Shown here in pieces: positions 25,067 to 38,555 of a stretch of DNA of 64,000 bases. The DNA is from Phaeotremella fagi (taxonomy: Eukaryota > Basidiomycota > Tremellomycetes > Tremellales > Phaeotremellaceae): NCBI GenBank assembly GCA_001599715.1, contig BCHU01000002.1:186001-250000 (forward strand), given 5' to 3'. Position 1 is the first letter of the stretch. Each line of letters starts with the position of its first letter. Made by a program: the position numbers and the translations under genes. A model generated the notes under the pieces. It worked only from the letters and a program-made list of their open reading frames with translations, was not told the origin of the DNA and did not search any database.

Positions 25067-25611
25067 TGGATTGGATTGGATTGTTTCTTGAACTAGTTGT
25101 TTTATGGTCGGATAGGATAGCATCTTTTATTCTTACTTTACATGACAACTACACCGCTTACATATACATAATACACTTTGATAGTAGTGCTTCGCTTATA
25201 GCTTGGTAGATAGTTTTGACGCAATTTGAAAGCATCGTAACGTACGACGGGATAAATAATGTAATGTATCGAATAATTTGTACATTACAAGTACAAGTAC
25301 AAGTATTTGATTGTTGATTGCCACGCCACTCGGATCACCTCCATCAATGGTACATGGTACGATCCTGGTCAACGCGTTTTCATCCTACTATAAGATTCTT
25401 TCTTCTCATTCTCATTCCTATTCTTATCTTCATCTTCATCTTCATCTCATACTCATCACCCCCTCTCCTTCTCCTCCATCTTCACTAACGCTACCGTCTT
25501 TACTCTCAATACAGGCAGACACCAAACCACTCATTACAAACTCATCAACCACATAAAAGTAAAAACGTTAATTTCCCCAAAAAAACAGAAAACTCTATTA
25601 CTCGAATAAAC
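25067..25611. promoter_or_regulatory. ERG11 upstream region
   Basis: Contains the 3' flank of the zinc-finger gene and the ERG11 promoter. Two ATCACC-type decamers (ATCACCTCCA near 25336; ATCACCCCCT at 25455-25464) resemble sterol regulatory element cores, which would fit SREBP (Sre1) control of ERG11, but such short matches are weak evidence. The last 100 bases are an A/C-rich leader. Confidence 0.35.
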
Positions 25612-27793
<2,182 letters not shown>

Positions 27794-28611
27794 AGGCTTT
27801 GCATTAGAATCGAATCGGTTTACAGAACATTCTTTTTCCTTCGCAGAATCTCTTTTCATTGATTTAGAATTCTGTGAAGTTACATATACCTCCCCACTCT
27901 ACTTTCTGTTCTTATGATTATTTCCGTAATATTGGGTAATTAAAGTGATGATAGTGTTATGCTTTTAATATTGATGATACAGGGTGTCCTGTTAGTTATG
28001 ACAATTCATCAATCATCATTTACTTTACTGCATCCTAGTATCCGTGCACCGAAGCTCTTCATTTCACGCAGTGTTGTGGCGCCACAATCTGTTCTTGCGA
28101 GAGGCCAATCGATCGATCGATTTATAGCAAGCTATCAGAAGTGATTGCTCAAAGATCACAGTGTTTAAATCACACCCAGATCAATCATGTACCTCATTCC
28201 ATATCCTTAGATAATTCAGGCTTTGGTTAATCGATAGGGGAGGGATGAATGATCAGTGAACGGAACCAGTCGTTGCCTCAACATGATATTCTATTTCGAG
28301 CCATTCTTAGATGTGAAACAAACAATCAACATTCGCAAAGAGTCTACGGGAGCAGTGGGCTGTACTTCCAACAACACCCAGAGTCCACAATTCATTCCAA
28401 CATCTCCTCACTTAAAATCGATGCAAAAAAGTCACACGTCAGATCACGAGTTTCGGATGACGTCAGGATATGGCGATTCCAGTCAAAACCGTCATACACA
28501 ATTGAATTCACAGGTATATAAGGTATTAAATATACGAGGACTAGCTGTTTATCCCTCGCTCTATCTATATTCATTCTATCTCTCCATTTTAACGATCAAC
28601 AACTTAACATA
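27794..28611. other. Intergenic region between ERG11 and the Gly-rich small gene
   Basis: About 800 bp. Some open frames overlap here but none resembles a protein family; the right end holds the leader of the next gene. Confidence 0.45.
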
Positions 28612-29105
28612 ATGTCCTTTTCAATGATCAGACCAACAATCTCACGTATCGCTCGACCAGCCGTTGGAAGGTATTACGCTGACAAGAGTGTCACGGAGAA
28701 AGCTGGGGAATTGCTCAAAAAGGCTGGTGACGCTTTTAAGGTATGTCTTTTGTTAGTTACCTGACTTTGGTTGTCTGATGAAGTCGATAGAGTGACGGAG
28801 CTGTTGGAAGTCAATTCCAGAGTGATGGAAAGGTTGGTGCCCAGGGTGAAAAAGGTGTGTGAAAAAACTCAAGTCTTCCGCTATGACTGCAGAAACTAAG
28901 TGTTGTTTTTCTTTGATTCTTAGTTGGTGGAGCTTTCTCAAGTAAAGGTGCCGTAGGAAAAGAGTAAGTTCATGTCGTGTTAAGTGTATAATCCTATTCG
29001 GAGCTTATTTCTTTCAGGTTCACCGACTCAGGCAGTATCGGCGGCAACGTTGAGAAAGCTGCTACGGATGTTAAGAAGAAGGGTCAAGAAGTTGAGAACA
29101 AGTAA
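28612..29105 (+). CDS. Small Gly-rich, probably mitochondrial protein
   Basis: Four exons, about 100 residues. The N-terminus MSFSMIRPTISRIARPAVGRYY is basic and hydroxylated with no acids, like a mitochondrial presequence with an RYYA-type cleavage context. After ADKSVTEKAGELLKKAGDAFK comes a pattern of short GxVG/GxxG units (SDGAVGSQFQSDGKVGAQG, SSKGAVGKEFTDSGSIGG) and a Lys-rich helix VEKAATDVKKKGQEVENK. The repeats recall hydrophilic LEA-like or stress-protective proteins, but the family is not identified. Frame continuity through three introns is good. Confidence 0.7.
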
Positions 29106-29376
29106 TCAATGACATGGTTGGCGTTCAGGATGTAATATAACATGAGCAATGCATGGATATCAGAAGGCTATCGCCAGGACGATTTACCATAATCTCAGCG
29201 TTCGAACATCGCCAATTCTGCGGATGCAATCTATTTCTACTGACTGAATCACTTTGTCGGATCCGTGTATCCTTGATGATAAACTTGAGTTGCGATTTCG
29301 GTTGTCGATAAGTTCTCTCTCTATTTAAGAGAAGAAGGTGAGAGTCTCCAAATTTTTCGGCGGTAAAGTCTGGTAA

Positions 29377-30739
29377 TCATAACCCATCCCATTCCAAATG
29401 TTTCCAACATAAATCTTCAAAATCGATCTCCCCAAATCCAACCTCAAGAACCAACTTGATTTTCTTCCCCCTCAACTTTTCTCTCACAGATGCAGCCAAA
29501 CCCCTTCTTTCACTTGAAAACCAGAATTTCCCCCAAAGCTCGTTCAACATCTCCTTAGATCTAGGACCATTGAAATGTAGTGCACCTGGAATCTCACCTA
29601 ATGTAGTATGGTATCCTAAAGGAGGATATCGATTCCATACGCTATCGTTGAAATACTCTGGAACTGAGATTTCACCTTCGGGGAGATAGATCGCACTAGG
29701 TGGTCGGGGGGTGTTGATGATTTCAAGAGCTCGTTGATCGGTTGAAAGATTGAAAAATAATCGCATGTAGTGATCGATCTTTAACCAGCCTTCTGATAGG
29801 AGGATGTTGAATGATCCTTGATCGTTTGGCCATTTGTACAACGGGTCCAGCAATATTTCAGAAGCTCGTTTGAAGAAAGGTCGCATATGGCGTAACCTTC
29901 CAATGACTACACCGCTATTAGCGTGAATAGGTGATCTCGAGCTGGATCGCTGTCAGTAAGATGACTTACTGTAAAATGACTCACTATCTTGGTTTGATTT
30001 GAGCGAATTCCTCATCACTCAAGAATAGATCGGATCTCAAAGGACTCGGAGGAACGTTTTGGCAAGCGGTCTGAGGGCTTTTATTCAATTACCACGATCA
30101 ACGAAGGGATACGACTTACATACCGAATTCCATTCATTTGGCCAACACAGATGTTCACCTCCTGCAATGATGTCTGAATTATATTCGAAAAATCTTGAGG
30201 CCATCACACGCTCAGGCAATTGAAACCAGACATCCAACCCGTCAGCGAGTAGTATCAAATCGTCTTCTGAAAATTCAGAGACATGCGTGTCAAGTATTTT
30301 GGCTAGCGCTAAGGATAACGTTTAGTTTTCGTCGCGAAAGAATTGATTGATGCTTACCGGTTTGTTTCGGTATATGAGTCGCTAAATTTCTTGAAGTCAG
30401 GTTCCAATTATAGGTGATTGGATCATAACCGTTGGCATACGCTGATACCAAGCATCTACAGAATAAAGGAGAGTTCTTAGCTTTCCGGGCATCGATTGGC
30501 ATGAACAGATGAATAGGTGGGGGTTTGAAGGTTTTTTGGGAAGTTTCAATCGGTATACCCAGCCGCGGTTTAGATATGTATCCAACAAACCATTTAGTAA
30601 CTACCAGCGCGAGGAGACATCCTGCGATGACTGATACACTTTTAAATACACTTTCACCGGGCGAGTTGTCTTTTCTTTCTCTTTGTTTCGAGATTGACTC
30701 GATCTTTTGATGAGAGGTATTTACTGAGCGGCTTATCAT
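29377..30739 (-). CDS. PLOD-type glycosyltransferase-like type II membrane protein, copy A
   Basis: Short cytosolic tail, one membrane anchor (VSVIAGCLLALVVTKWFVGYI), then a luminal catalytic region. Landmarks: IHLFMPIDARKAKNSPLFCRCLVSAYANGYDPITYNW, DDLILLADGLDVWFQLP (an acidic D-x-x-D pair equivalent to the metal-binding site of PLOD/procollagen glycosyltransferase domains), HANSGVVIG, DQGSFNILLSEGWLKID, and IPGALHFNG, the conserved His near the end. The acceptor substrate is unknown. Several short introns. It is paralogous to the gene at 32513-33776, in the same orientation. The fold assignment rests on motifs, so confidence in the exact family is moderate. Confidence 0.72.
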
Positions 30740-31250
30740 CCGAAGATTTTGAAAACGAAAACGAGATCGATTAAATGATTTTTAATCAAGTACTATTTTT
30801 GTTGAATGTCTCAACAACGATTTCGGCTTTCGTTACCAGTTCCTGGACCTATTTTAAAGTTATCCGACATAAGGATCAAATTTTTATATTCCAGGTGTAT
30901 TGGAACTGAACTTTGGAAAGCGAACCACAATTCAGGTAAGCCATTAAGATTTACCACTTACCAAGGACGAAAGGTACAACCTATGGGTCGACATTTGGTG
31001 GCACCGTTGCGGAAAACCCTTTGAGGCGAAAAATCAATCCTAAGTCGTGTGTTGTTTACTCACCTAACCTTAAGCGCTGCCATTGGTTTCGGTCAAGTAC
31101 AGAGGATAGAAACTGCGCAAGCTGTTTACTCGTTGAACCTACAATATCAGGCTGCATGCTATTTATACTGTTGAATGAATTGATAAACAAGTTTTTCTTT
31201 TCCCTCCTGCTCTATCTATCACTTTTAAGCAATCATCAGAATTAAACCCA
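30740..31250. other. Divergent upstream region
   Basis: Lies between copy A of the glycosyltransferase (leftward) and the small secreted-protein gene (rightward). No supported gene. Confidence 0.4.
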
Positions 31251-31992
31251 ATGCTGTCTCAATACGTTTTTACTATATTACTCCTTGGCTCGGTGATAAA
31301 TGCCAGATCGAATAAAGGGAGTCATCCTGCTGTAGCTGATGTAGTCAAATCTCGCCAAGTTACTCGTAATCAGGTAAGTCGCTTACAACTCTTCACCGTC
31401 ATAGACTTCACTTGTAAATCATCTAATCTCGATCCATATAGGTTGTCACCAGAACCAAAAGCAGAGCAGAAGTTCATCGTCGTGCTACATCTCCTATCCC
31501 TCCTACATCACCGGTTTCGAATGATGATTATAACTATTCGTTGTATTACTCAGGTTCTGGATTGATTCAACCATCAAATTCAGCTGGCAAGTTTTTCCTT
31601 CTCCAATTCATCCATTGAGTGTTGATATCACAATACTGACATGAATGTTAAGCTGACGATAGTTATTACAACTACATTTCAACTACGTTTGGAACTACAA
31701 CCTCTCAGACAGACGCAATACAGGGTTGTGCTACATTGTAAGTCCGGCAACTTTCTCAACTGGCGTGATTTCGCTTATGGACACGGTAAAGGTACTGACG
31801 GCCATGATTAGTGCTGATAACAATGGGAACCCATATTCTTCGTTCCAAGTCTATTATCTTACTGATAGCCATATTTGGGAATGCGGTGCTTGGTACCTCG
31901 CAGACACTGGCAGTTCATCAAATTATTACGTTGTTCCTAACTCCAACGCAAATCCAGTCTTTGGTTACAATTATGCCTCTGATGTCAATTGA
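31251..31992 (+). CDS. Small secreted Tyr/Ser/Asn-rich protein
   Basis: Four exons. The signal peptide is MLSQYVFTILLLGSVINA. It is followed by a basic region with VTRTKSRAEVHRRAT (dibasic sites), then a mature part rich in Tyr, Ser, Asn and Gly: DDYNYSLYYSGSGL, NYISTTFGTTTSQTDAIQGC, NPYSSFQVYYLTDSHIWECGAWYLADTG, and NSNANPVFGYNYASDVN-stop. Intron 2 uses a GC donor (GCAAGT, 31587-31652); the alternative read-through hits a stop. Only two Cys in the mature part. No enzyme family is recognised. It is sandwiched between two glycosyltransferase paralogues. Confidence 0.7.
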
Positions 31993-32139
31993 TTTCCTTG
32001 GTCGCAGGTTACAGACACTATGCATAGAGTATTTTCAAGGAATGATAAGTTATGTACAAGATCCTTTGTTGAGCGATTCAGCAAGATTGTATAGATTCAA
32101 TACTGTATGTGTTTACCATTCCCATGCCATGCTTTAGAG

Positions 32140-32435
32140 GTTCTGTTGTGTAGGTCCAAATGAACTATAAATTATATAAATGGGTATGATGAACAGGTAA
32201 AGTTTTAGCGACAGACCATTGTTCTTGTCTGAGGATTCACTTGATATGTCAAATTGACTTTCGAGTGATTGCATCTTCCAACGATCACCTTTTCGATAAT
32301 GGCAATGGTGTTTTTCTAGCATTTGGTTCAATGAGGAAGACAATGCCGCTTGAACATAAGTCACTGAATCTAATCCTGAGGCAGGTCCAGTCTTTGGTTA
32401 TACCTTCAACACTCCGGTACGATCTTGATCCATGA
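32140..32435 (+). pseudogene. Possible decayed copy of the adjacent secreted-protein gene
   Basis: Starting about 150 bp after the intact gene, the plus strand contains similar pieces in the same order, interrupted by stops: GATAATGGCAATGG (compare DNNGN), ATTTGG (compare HIWE), then near 32385 a frame reading AGPVFGYTFNTPV-stop, which parallels ANPVFGYNYASDVN-stop. No signal peptide or continuous frame remains. Short similarity, judged by eye. Confidence 0.4.
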
Positions 32436-32512
32436 TAGATACAGTGAATCGATCTAATTTATGACTATAAATACGGACAATCAAATGTACAAATATCAAT
32501 TTTAAATCAATG

Positions 32513-33776
32513 TTACCAATCAAGAAAAGAACCACAGAAGCTTTTCATGTCTATGTCAACCAATTGATTCTCTTGGATCACTCTGAACCGTTTCCCTCTA
32601 AGTCGATTTGTAGCAAATTCAAATAAACCACGTTCTTTGGAAGAAAACCAAATCTCACCCCACCTGTCGTCTAAGACCTTTTTAGCGGGTCCGGGAGCAT
32701 TGAAGTGAAGAGCCACGGGAATTTCACCGGTATAACGATGAATCCCTAGTGTTGGAAAGAGATCCCATGGTACTGAGTCATCAGATAGAGATTTGGTGTT
32801 TGAGTTTGGACCATCTGGTGATCTGCCAAGATTCATCAACACGATCCCGTCGTCGTCGTTTGCGCTACACCAGAAAAGACGCGAATGAGAATCGACTTTC
32901 AGGTAACCCCTAGCATGGGCAATATTAAAACTAGCTATGTTTCCGCGTTAGATTCATCGAAAAAAAAAACCCCATTATAGAAAACCTACCCTGATCTTCG
33001 TCCCAAATATAAGAAGGATGATCCATGATATCCGTTAAATTCCGATAAAAGACTTTCATAGCTTCACTTCGACCGATGACAACTCCCGAATTCGAATAAC
33101 GGGGTGTAGAAGCTCGATTCGGTCTTCGAAGCATTCGATTATCCCTAAACAGATCATCTGGCAGATCTGTCATTGGAGCCTTGAGACAATCTTCAGAAGG
33201 ATGATTCGGTGTACATCGATAACTTGATCCCGAGATTATATCATTTCTGAACTCTTTAAATCGACTGATCAAGTTCGTAGATGGAAGTTGGAACCAAACG
33301 TCTAAACCGTCTGATACCATTACTAAATCGTTTTCACTCATGGAGAGGAGGTTTGAATTTATCGTATCTCGAAAACCTAATTTTGATTAGATCTCATGCT
33401 GTTGCGTGTCAGATGACTCACCAGTGATCTTTGGTTTATATGTTTCTCGCCCTGTGACGTTGAGATCCCAATTGTAAACGATCGGATCGTAACCATTGAC
33501 TAAAGCGCTGAATACCGTCCGACAGAAATACGGATTCGATTTCGCGACAACTTCATTCATAGGAATGACCAGATGGACCTTTATATCTGATTGACTGGTG
33601 GACCATTTGGAAAACGGTAGTCCTGTATCGATGAATGATCTCCATAAATACCAAAAACATATCAGTGTTGACAGGATTGAAATCCATGTTACATTGGAGC
33701 AGAGGATGTTAGTTGTTTTGGAATGGATTGATATGGGTTTTCTCTTGTCTTTGTACAGATCTTTGAGTTCCGGCAT
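32513..33776 (-). CDS. PLOD-type glycosyltransferase-like type II membrane protein, copy B
   Basis: Paralogue of the gene at 29377-30739 with the same layout: a membrane anchor (VTWISILSTLICFWYLWRSF), VHLVIPMNEVVAKSNPYFCRTVFSALVNGYDPIVYNWD, ENDLVMVSDGLDVWFQLP with the acidic metal-site pair, YSNSGVVIG, YIWDEDQ, and IPVALHFNAPG near the end, finishing MKSFCGSFLDW. Exons join across short introns, including one between DEDQ and SFNIAHARGYLKVD. It appears intact. The function is inferred from the motifs only; secretory-pathway protein or glycan modification is likely. Confidence 0.72.
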
Positions 33777-34070
33777 TGAGAATTTGATATATACTTAAGT
33801 CATTGATAAATTGATATATTTTACATGGAAAAGTTGACTTACTGCGAATTTATGCTTTTCGTGCAATTTCTATCAGGGCAGTCAAAAATTACGTTAAAGT
33901 TACTGTACCAATTCCAATTCCAGTGAGCAAGACGAGAGTCGCAATACTTTAAAATTACCAGAGCGATGATGAATACGATACGATAGATGATATTCGTGTA
34001 TACATGAGCAGCTATTTTTCCAATCTATCTATATACATAACTCCAATTCACCGAAATTCAACCTCATCTC
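33777..34070. other. Short intergenic region
   Basis: Promoter of glycosyltransferase copy B and 3' flank of GPD1. Nothing else recognised. Confidence 0.4.
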
Positions 34071-35735
34071 TTAGAGCCCTTCAGTCAATTTATCAACTGG
34101 TAACCCCTCCCAAGAAATTTGATAAACTTTTTCAAATAATGGATAACCTTCGACTCTGTTACGTTCTTTGAGGAAGATATGGATATCCTTGGCCTATGAT
34201 TATGAGTTAGCTTCCGGAGAGAGGGGGATAAGATAGTTGAGATGCGGTGACGTACGGTGTGAATACCTTGTAATTCTGTTTGAATATATCAGTTCAGATC
34301 TAATTTGATGTTAGGTAGCTGGACTCACTTTGACCGTTGAGCATGTCTTTCTCGAGTTGATCGAATGGCTAGAAATTGATCAGTCTACTGTGAAGCGTTG
34401 AGATGACTTTGAGACATACTTTGTTCTCAGTAACGAAGGCTTCGGCACATTTGCTGTTAACATCGTCAGCTGAATCTCCAGCTTGATGATAGCTCACCGA
34501 TTTCTTCCACCTAAGCAAGAAGTGATCTAAAACGAATTAACAAATAACAACCAAGCCAAATCACAATCAACGCACTAGATCGGCAACACCAGCTGATTCT
34601 TGTAGGAAAGTATCAGGTTGAACACCATCGAAGAATTCAAGACAGAACGATTTCATTTCGATAAGACCGATTCTCATGATCGCCGCTATCCCCATTATCA
34701 GCTTCATCATCTAAAGACAATAGTTTTTTGATACCTTTAGAATTGTTACCGTATTTCAGACCGTCAATGAATCCAGCTGCTACAGCTACAATATTCTTAA
34801 GAGCCCCACAGAGACTGACACCAGCGACCTTATCTATCAGTATACCCACAAACGGCAATACCTACATCACCGACGATTTGAACTCTAAAGAAAGGTGTAC
34901 CTAAAAAGTGATCACGATGTAAGTAAGCATACAAAAAATTAACTATTCAGGACGTACTAAACAATTTCTTCCACATCTCACCATCCTTCTCATTCCTATA
35001 ACCAACGGTCGTCTCTGAAAAATGATCTTTCGCAACTTCATCGGCAATGTTGGCTCCGCTTAGTGCTGAACATGAAATACCTAGACGTTGTTCGATGACG
35101 TCGGCAAAAATGTGGATATCTGAACCTTTGACTTCGACTCCCTGATAATTGGTTTGGTTTCGTCAGCGGTGATGTGTAGAGACGATAGCATTGGGATTGG
35201 TCACTCACTTTGATGAGTGAAATTGCCTTGGCGTTTTTGTTGACATTACCATCTAACTGATCGAGAGTTTGAGCGAGGACTGGGGCAAGTGTTAAGTGTT
35301 ATCAGTGATAGGACATCTATTACGAACATATGGACTTACATTGATGGGGCATCACGAATACCAACGCAGTCGCATCCTTAACAGCCTCTGCAATATCCGC
35401 AACAGCAAAGAAATTATCAGGAAGTTTGACATCAGGTAAATATTTCTTATTGATATGAGTGGTGTTAATGATTTCAGTCAACTTTTGACCTTCATACTAG
35501 ACATCAACTTGATCAGTATAATCGACATTGAACTTGCTACATCACTTACATCCTCTTCGAACACCCAACATGGAACTCGCTCGTCGAAAAGATCTTTATG
35601 TTTCAAGACGTTGTTACCCGCTAATCTACCAATTGCTGATCCCCTAGAAGATTGTCAACATGAGGATAGACGTATTAGTATTGAATTGACTTACCAGTTA
35701 CCTGATCCGATGATTGCTACACGTTCTATACCCAT
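34071..35735 (-). CDS. GPD1: Glycerol-3-phosphate dehydrogenase (NAD+)
   Basis: Reduces dihydroxyacetone phosphate to glycerol 3-phosphate in the cytosol, serving redox balance, osmotic glycerol and lipid synthesis. The start [20 protein letters not shown] carries the NAD-binding GxGNWG motif across the first intron. Further landmarks: [65 protein letters not shown] (with the catalytic Lys) and KYGNNSK, and the end [20 protein letters not shown]. Many short introns. The upstream in-frame codons reach a TAG without an ATG, so 35735 is the best start. The family assignment is strong. Confidence 0.94.
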
Positions 35736-36044
35736 TCTTGATGACGATGTTGAGAATGATCTAAAGACTTGTGGGGTGTTAAGGACTCTTGGGAATGAAA
35801 GGAGAGACAAAGTAGTTGGGAATGAAGAGCGTGATGCTCTTGCTAGTGATATGGAGAACAGGATGAATGAATGAAAGTTGAGTTTGAGTTGAATGATAAA
35901 TTGAATGAATCTGTGTATTTATACTTGTACGACGATCTCAACTTTTATGGGGATGACATTTAAGCGTTTACATTTACATTTACAGCAATGACATAACTGG
36001 GGAAGTGACTAACTACGCGACTGCTTTTACTTTAAACTTCAGAA
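35736..36044. promoter_or_regulatory. GPD1 upstream region and 3' flank of the NudC-domain gene
   Basis: About 300 bp, presumably the GPD1 promoter. No defined element recognised. Confidence 0.35.
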
Positions 36045-38132
36045 TCATATCCCACTCAATACAACTAAACTCTTTTCACACAATGCAACAACGACCTCTC
36101 TATCTTCCAGCACCAACATCCCAACACCGAGTAAACAACCTCTATCAGTCCCACTGACAGCCACCACACCTTGTTTAGCAGTGGTCCCATCAGACGGATA
36201 GTAGACATATAAATTCCCAGATCCAACGTTAGATCCTGATTCGAATGCTAGTACTCTACTCGTACTCCCTTCGTTCAATTTCGGTCGTTTGTTCTCGTGT
36301 AACCTGTCGCTTGATCGATGAGTGATATGTCTGATCAGCCTTAGATCCCTTTTTGACGACAATACAAAAGCTAATGCCGGATTCGTGGTTACGTGTGACC
36401 AAGATTCTTTTGATGGATTCGATAAATCTTTACAAGTGAATAATAAACCATCGACAGCCGATTTGATGATGATACCACCTTCGTCTTCGTCATCCAAATT
36501 CCTTTGGATAGGTAAAGATAAAATTGAATTTGTTTGTTTCGACCATGAAACCTTGATATCTTCCGAAGGCGATCCAGATTTAATGAAACCAACTAAAAAC
36601 TCTCGACCGACTTTAGAACCTGTATCCCCGGTCCCAAACATTCCTTCTGAACCAGAAATTCCACCACCAGGATCATCACCGAAATCTTCATCATCCTCTA
36701 AATCGAAATCCATCTCTTCCCTCAATAATCCAGGTAAAGCTGGATGGTTCCCACTAGGTTCATCATCTTTTCTTCTGATCGTCGAAAAAGTATTTCGAAT
36801 CGAGGCTAAAGTCTCCGATGAGATCGTTTCTGGTACCTCCTCTTCTTCATCCTCATCATCCATGTCGTTATCAGATGGTCCGAAAATACTTGGCCATCTG
36901 GTGTTTTCGTCTACTTTGGTCAAGTTGATTTCAAGTTCGTTGATTGAAGATTCGAATGTCCATGTTGACTCTTCTGGATCTATCGTTGTCCAGAATGATC
37001 TTTTAGGTTTTGATAGGAACTTGTTTAAAACAGGTTCGAGCTTTATTCCAGAATCATTTGATATTTCCATGACCAATTCTGTAGAAGTGATATTGACTTT
37101 GGTGATATCCTTTCTAGTGATACCTGGTAACCTGAATTTCATTGTGATAGAGGTCGGATCCTGAGTCCAAGAATATGGCCATTCGATTATATTTTCATCA
37201 GTCTCAACCGGAACAGAGTCCTTCGTTGAAGATAAAGAAGCTCCTAAACCTAATCTTCCAATGGCGATTTCCCTTTCATCCAAACTCTCTTTCACCGATT
37301 CCCCCTCTTCCCTCCTTTCAAAGACATCACTGGAAAGTACGATCCAGCCCCCCTCATGCCACTGAGTATGTACCGGTAAATCCTTCCCAACCAGATTCCA
37401 ATCAATCACCAAATCACTCCCAGCCCCATCAAAATCATTCTCAACATCCAAATCAACGGTCACCTCCATCAACTCAAATTCAATTTCAACTTTACTGTAT
37501 TTCCCAACATCCTTCTCTGCACTCTTGACAGCTCGGGTTAAAAGTAGTTGCACGATGTTGTTTGAAGTCTTGTGTGAATGTAACAGGAACGGTGTGAGAT
37601 TGTTATCGGTTTTTAGATCGTAGCGAGAAATGAGATTTCCTTTGAATGGTTCGGTCGGAGAGCTGGTTTTTAAGAAGTATAGTTGACCTGAACCTGAGGA
37701 TATTGCCCAGTGATTTGGTGATATTGAGATCGCAGATGGGTATTCGGGATGTATAGACGAGGAAGAAGAGATATCAATGGGTAAAGAAGTAAGAACAACG
37801 AATTCAGGTCTCAATGTCTCCTACGATCTTCATCAGTGTCTACCCGAAAATCAAAAAAGGACCACACGAACATCAAGTTGAAATCCAACAACATTCCAAT
37901 CGACGTCGATATATAGACCCCTCCCGGATCCAACAGCTAGATGGTCCCATGATATCCTGTTTCTCACTTGTTTGAATGAAAGTTGCGAGTTGTTGTAGGC
38001 TATTCTTGACTGCGTCGCTCCTGAGCCTGGGAGGTTGTAGATTTTTACATCGTTTTCTGGGTTTAGAGAATGGAGTTTGTAGGTCTCGAATGTGGGGTTT
38101 AAGAGGTTTCTTGTGGGTGGGAATAGGGACAT
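36045..38132 (-). CDS. NudC domain-containing protein 1-like
   Basis: About 680 residues in two exons. The N-terminal half has beta-propeller-like repeats (HPEYPSAISISPNHWAISSG, GQLYFLK). The central CS (p23-like/NudC) domain is EWPYSWTQDPTSITMKFRLPG, DITKVNITSTELVMEIS, and the conserved WTTIDPEESTWTFE, then the Trp-containing TRWPSIFGP. This order (propeller, CS in the middle, more propeller) is that of NUDCD1, a co-chaperone-like partner of Hsp90 and dynein-linked complexes. After the CS domain lies an acidic insert (DMDDEDEEEEVPE). The single intron (about 37813-37860) has a non-canonical-looking GTCC or GTGG donor; read-through gives an immediate stop. Confidence 0.82.
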
Positions 38133-38555
38133 GTCTAGTTATGCTGTTGATAGATGAATGGAATATCGAACAGCGTATGATGGCAGCTTCAAGCTAGCTA
38201 GCTACTGATTTCAACACCAAGGTGAAGTCACGTGATCGAACTCTAATGTTCTAGCTATATATATATATAGCTTGCTAGCTAGACTGTAACTAGCTTTTCT
38301 ACCTATCATTTCATTGACATTTTGATATCAAACTCAGATACCTATCCATCAAAAAGAAGTAGTATAGAATGTGTACAAGCTCCCATTAGTTGTAGGCTCA
38401 ATTCTTTAGCTCAAATCAACGAATAGTCGACACCACCCCCACCCCGTTCTCTCATCATCAGTGGAACAGCCAGTTAGTGTTCCAAACCATCGACAAGCAG
38501 GTCTGAATCTCATGTCCATACCTACCAGACAAAGAGCCACCTATCCATCCACGCC
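38133..38555. promoter_or_regulatory. Divergent promoter with AT palindrome
   Basis: Shared upstream region of the NudC-domain gene and the single-exon gene to the right. It contains a perfect palindrome AGCTATATATATATATAGCT (38253-38272) flanked by several TAGCTAGC units, and a CACGTG hexamer near 38229. The palindrome could hold a TATA box in both directions or form a cruciform. Confidence 0.5.

Noticed and set aside
28256..28612. 118-codon frame just before the Gly-rich small gene
   Set aside because: No domain, no splice logic, and it overlaps the promoter of a better-supported gene.
35455..35874. Plus-strand frame of 139 codons near the start of GPD1
   Set aside because: Antisense to GPD1 exons with clear NAD-binding motifs; no family resemblance.
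36322..37164. Long plus-strand frame (280 codons) inside the NudC-domain gene
   Set aside because: It is antisense to a well-supported CS-domain protein and has Ser-rich composition explained by the complement of acidic codons.
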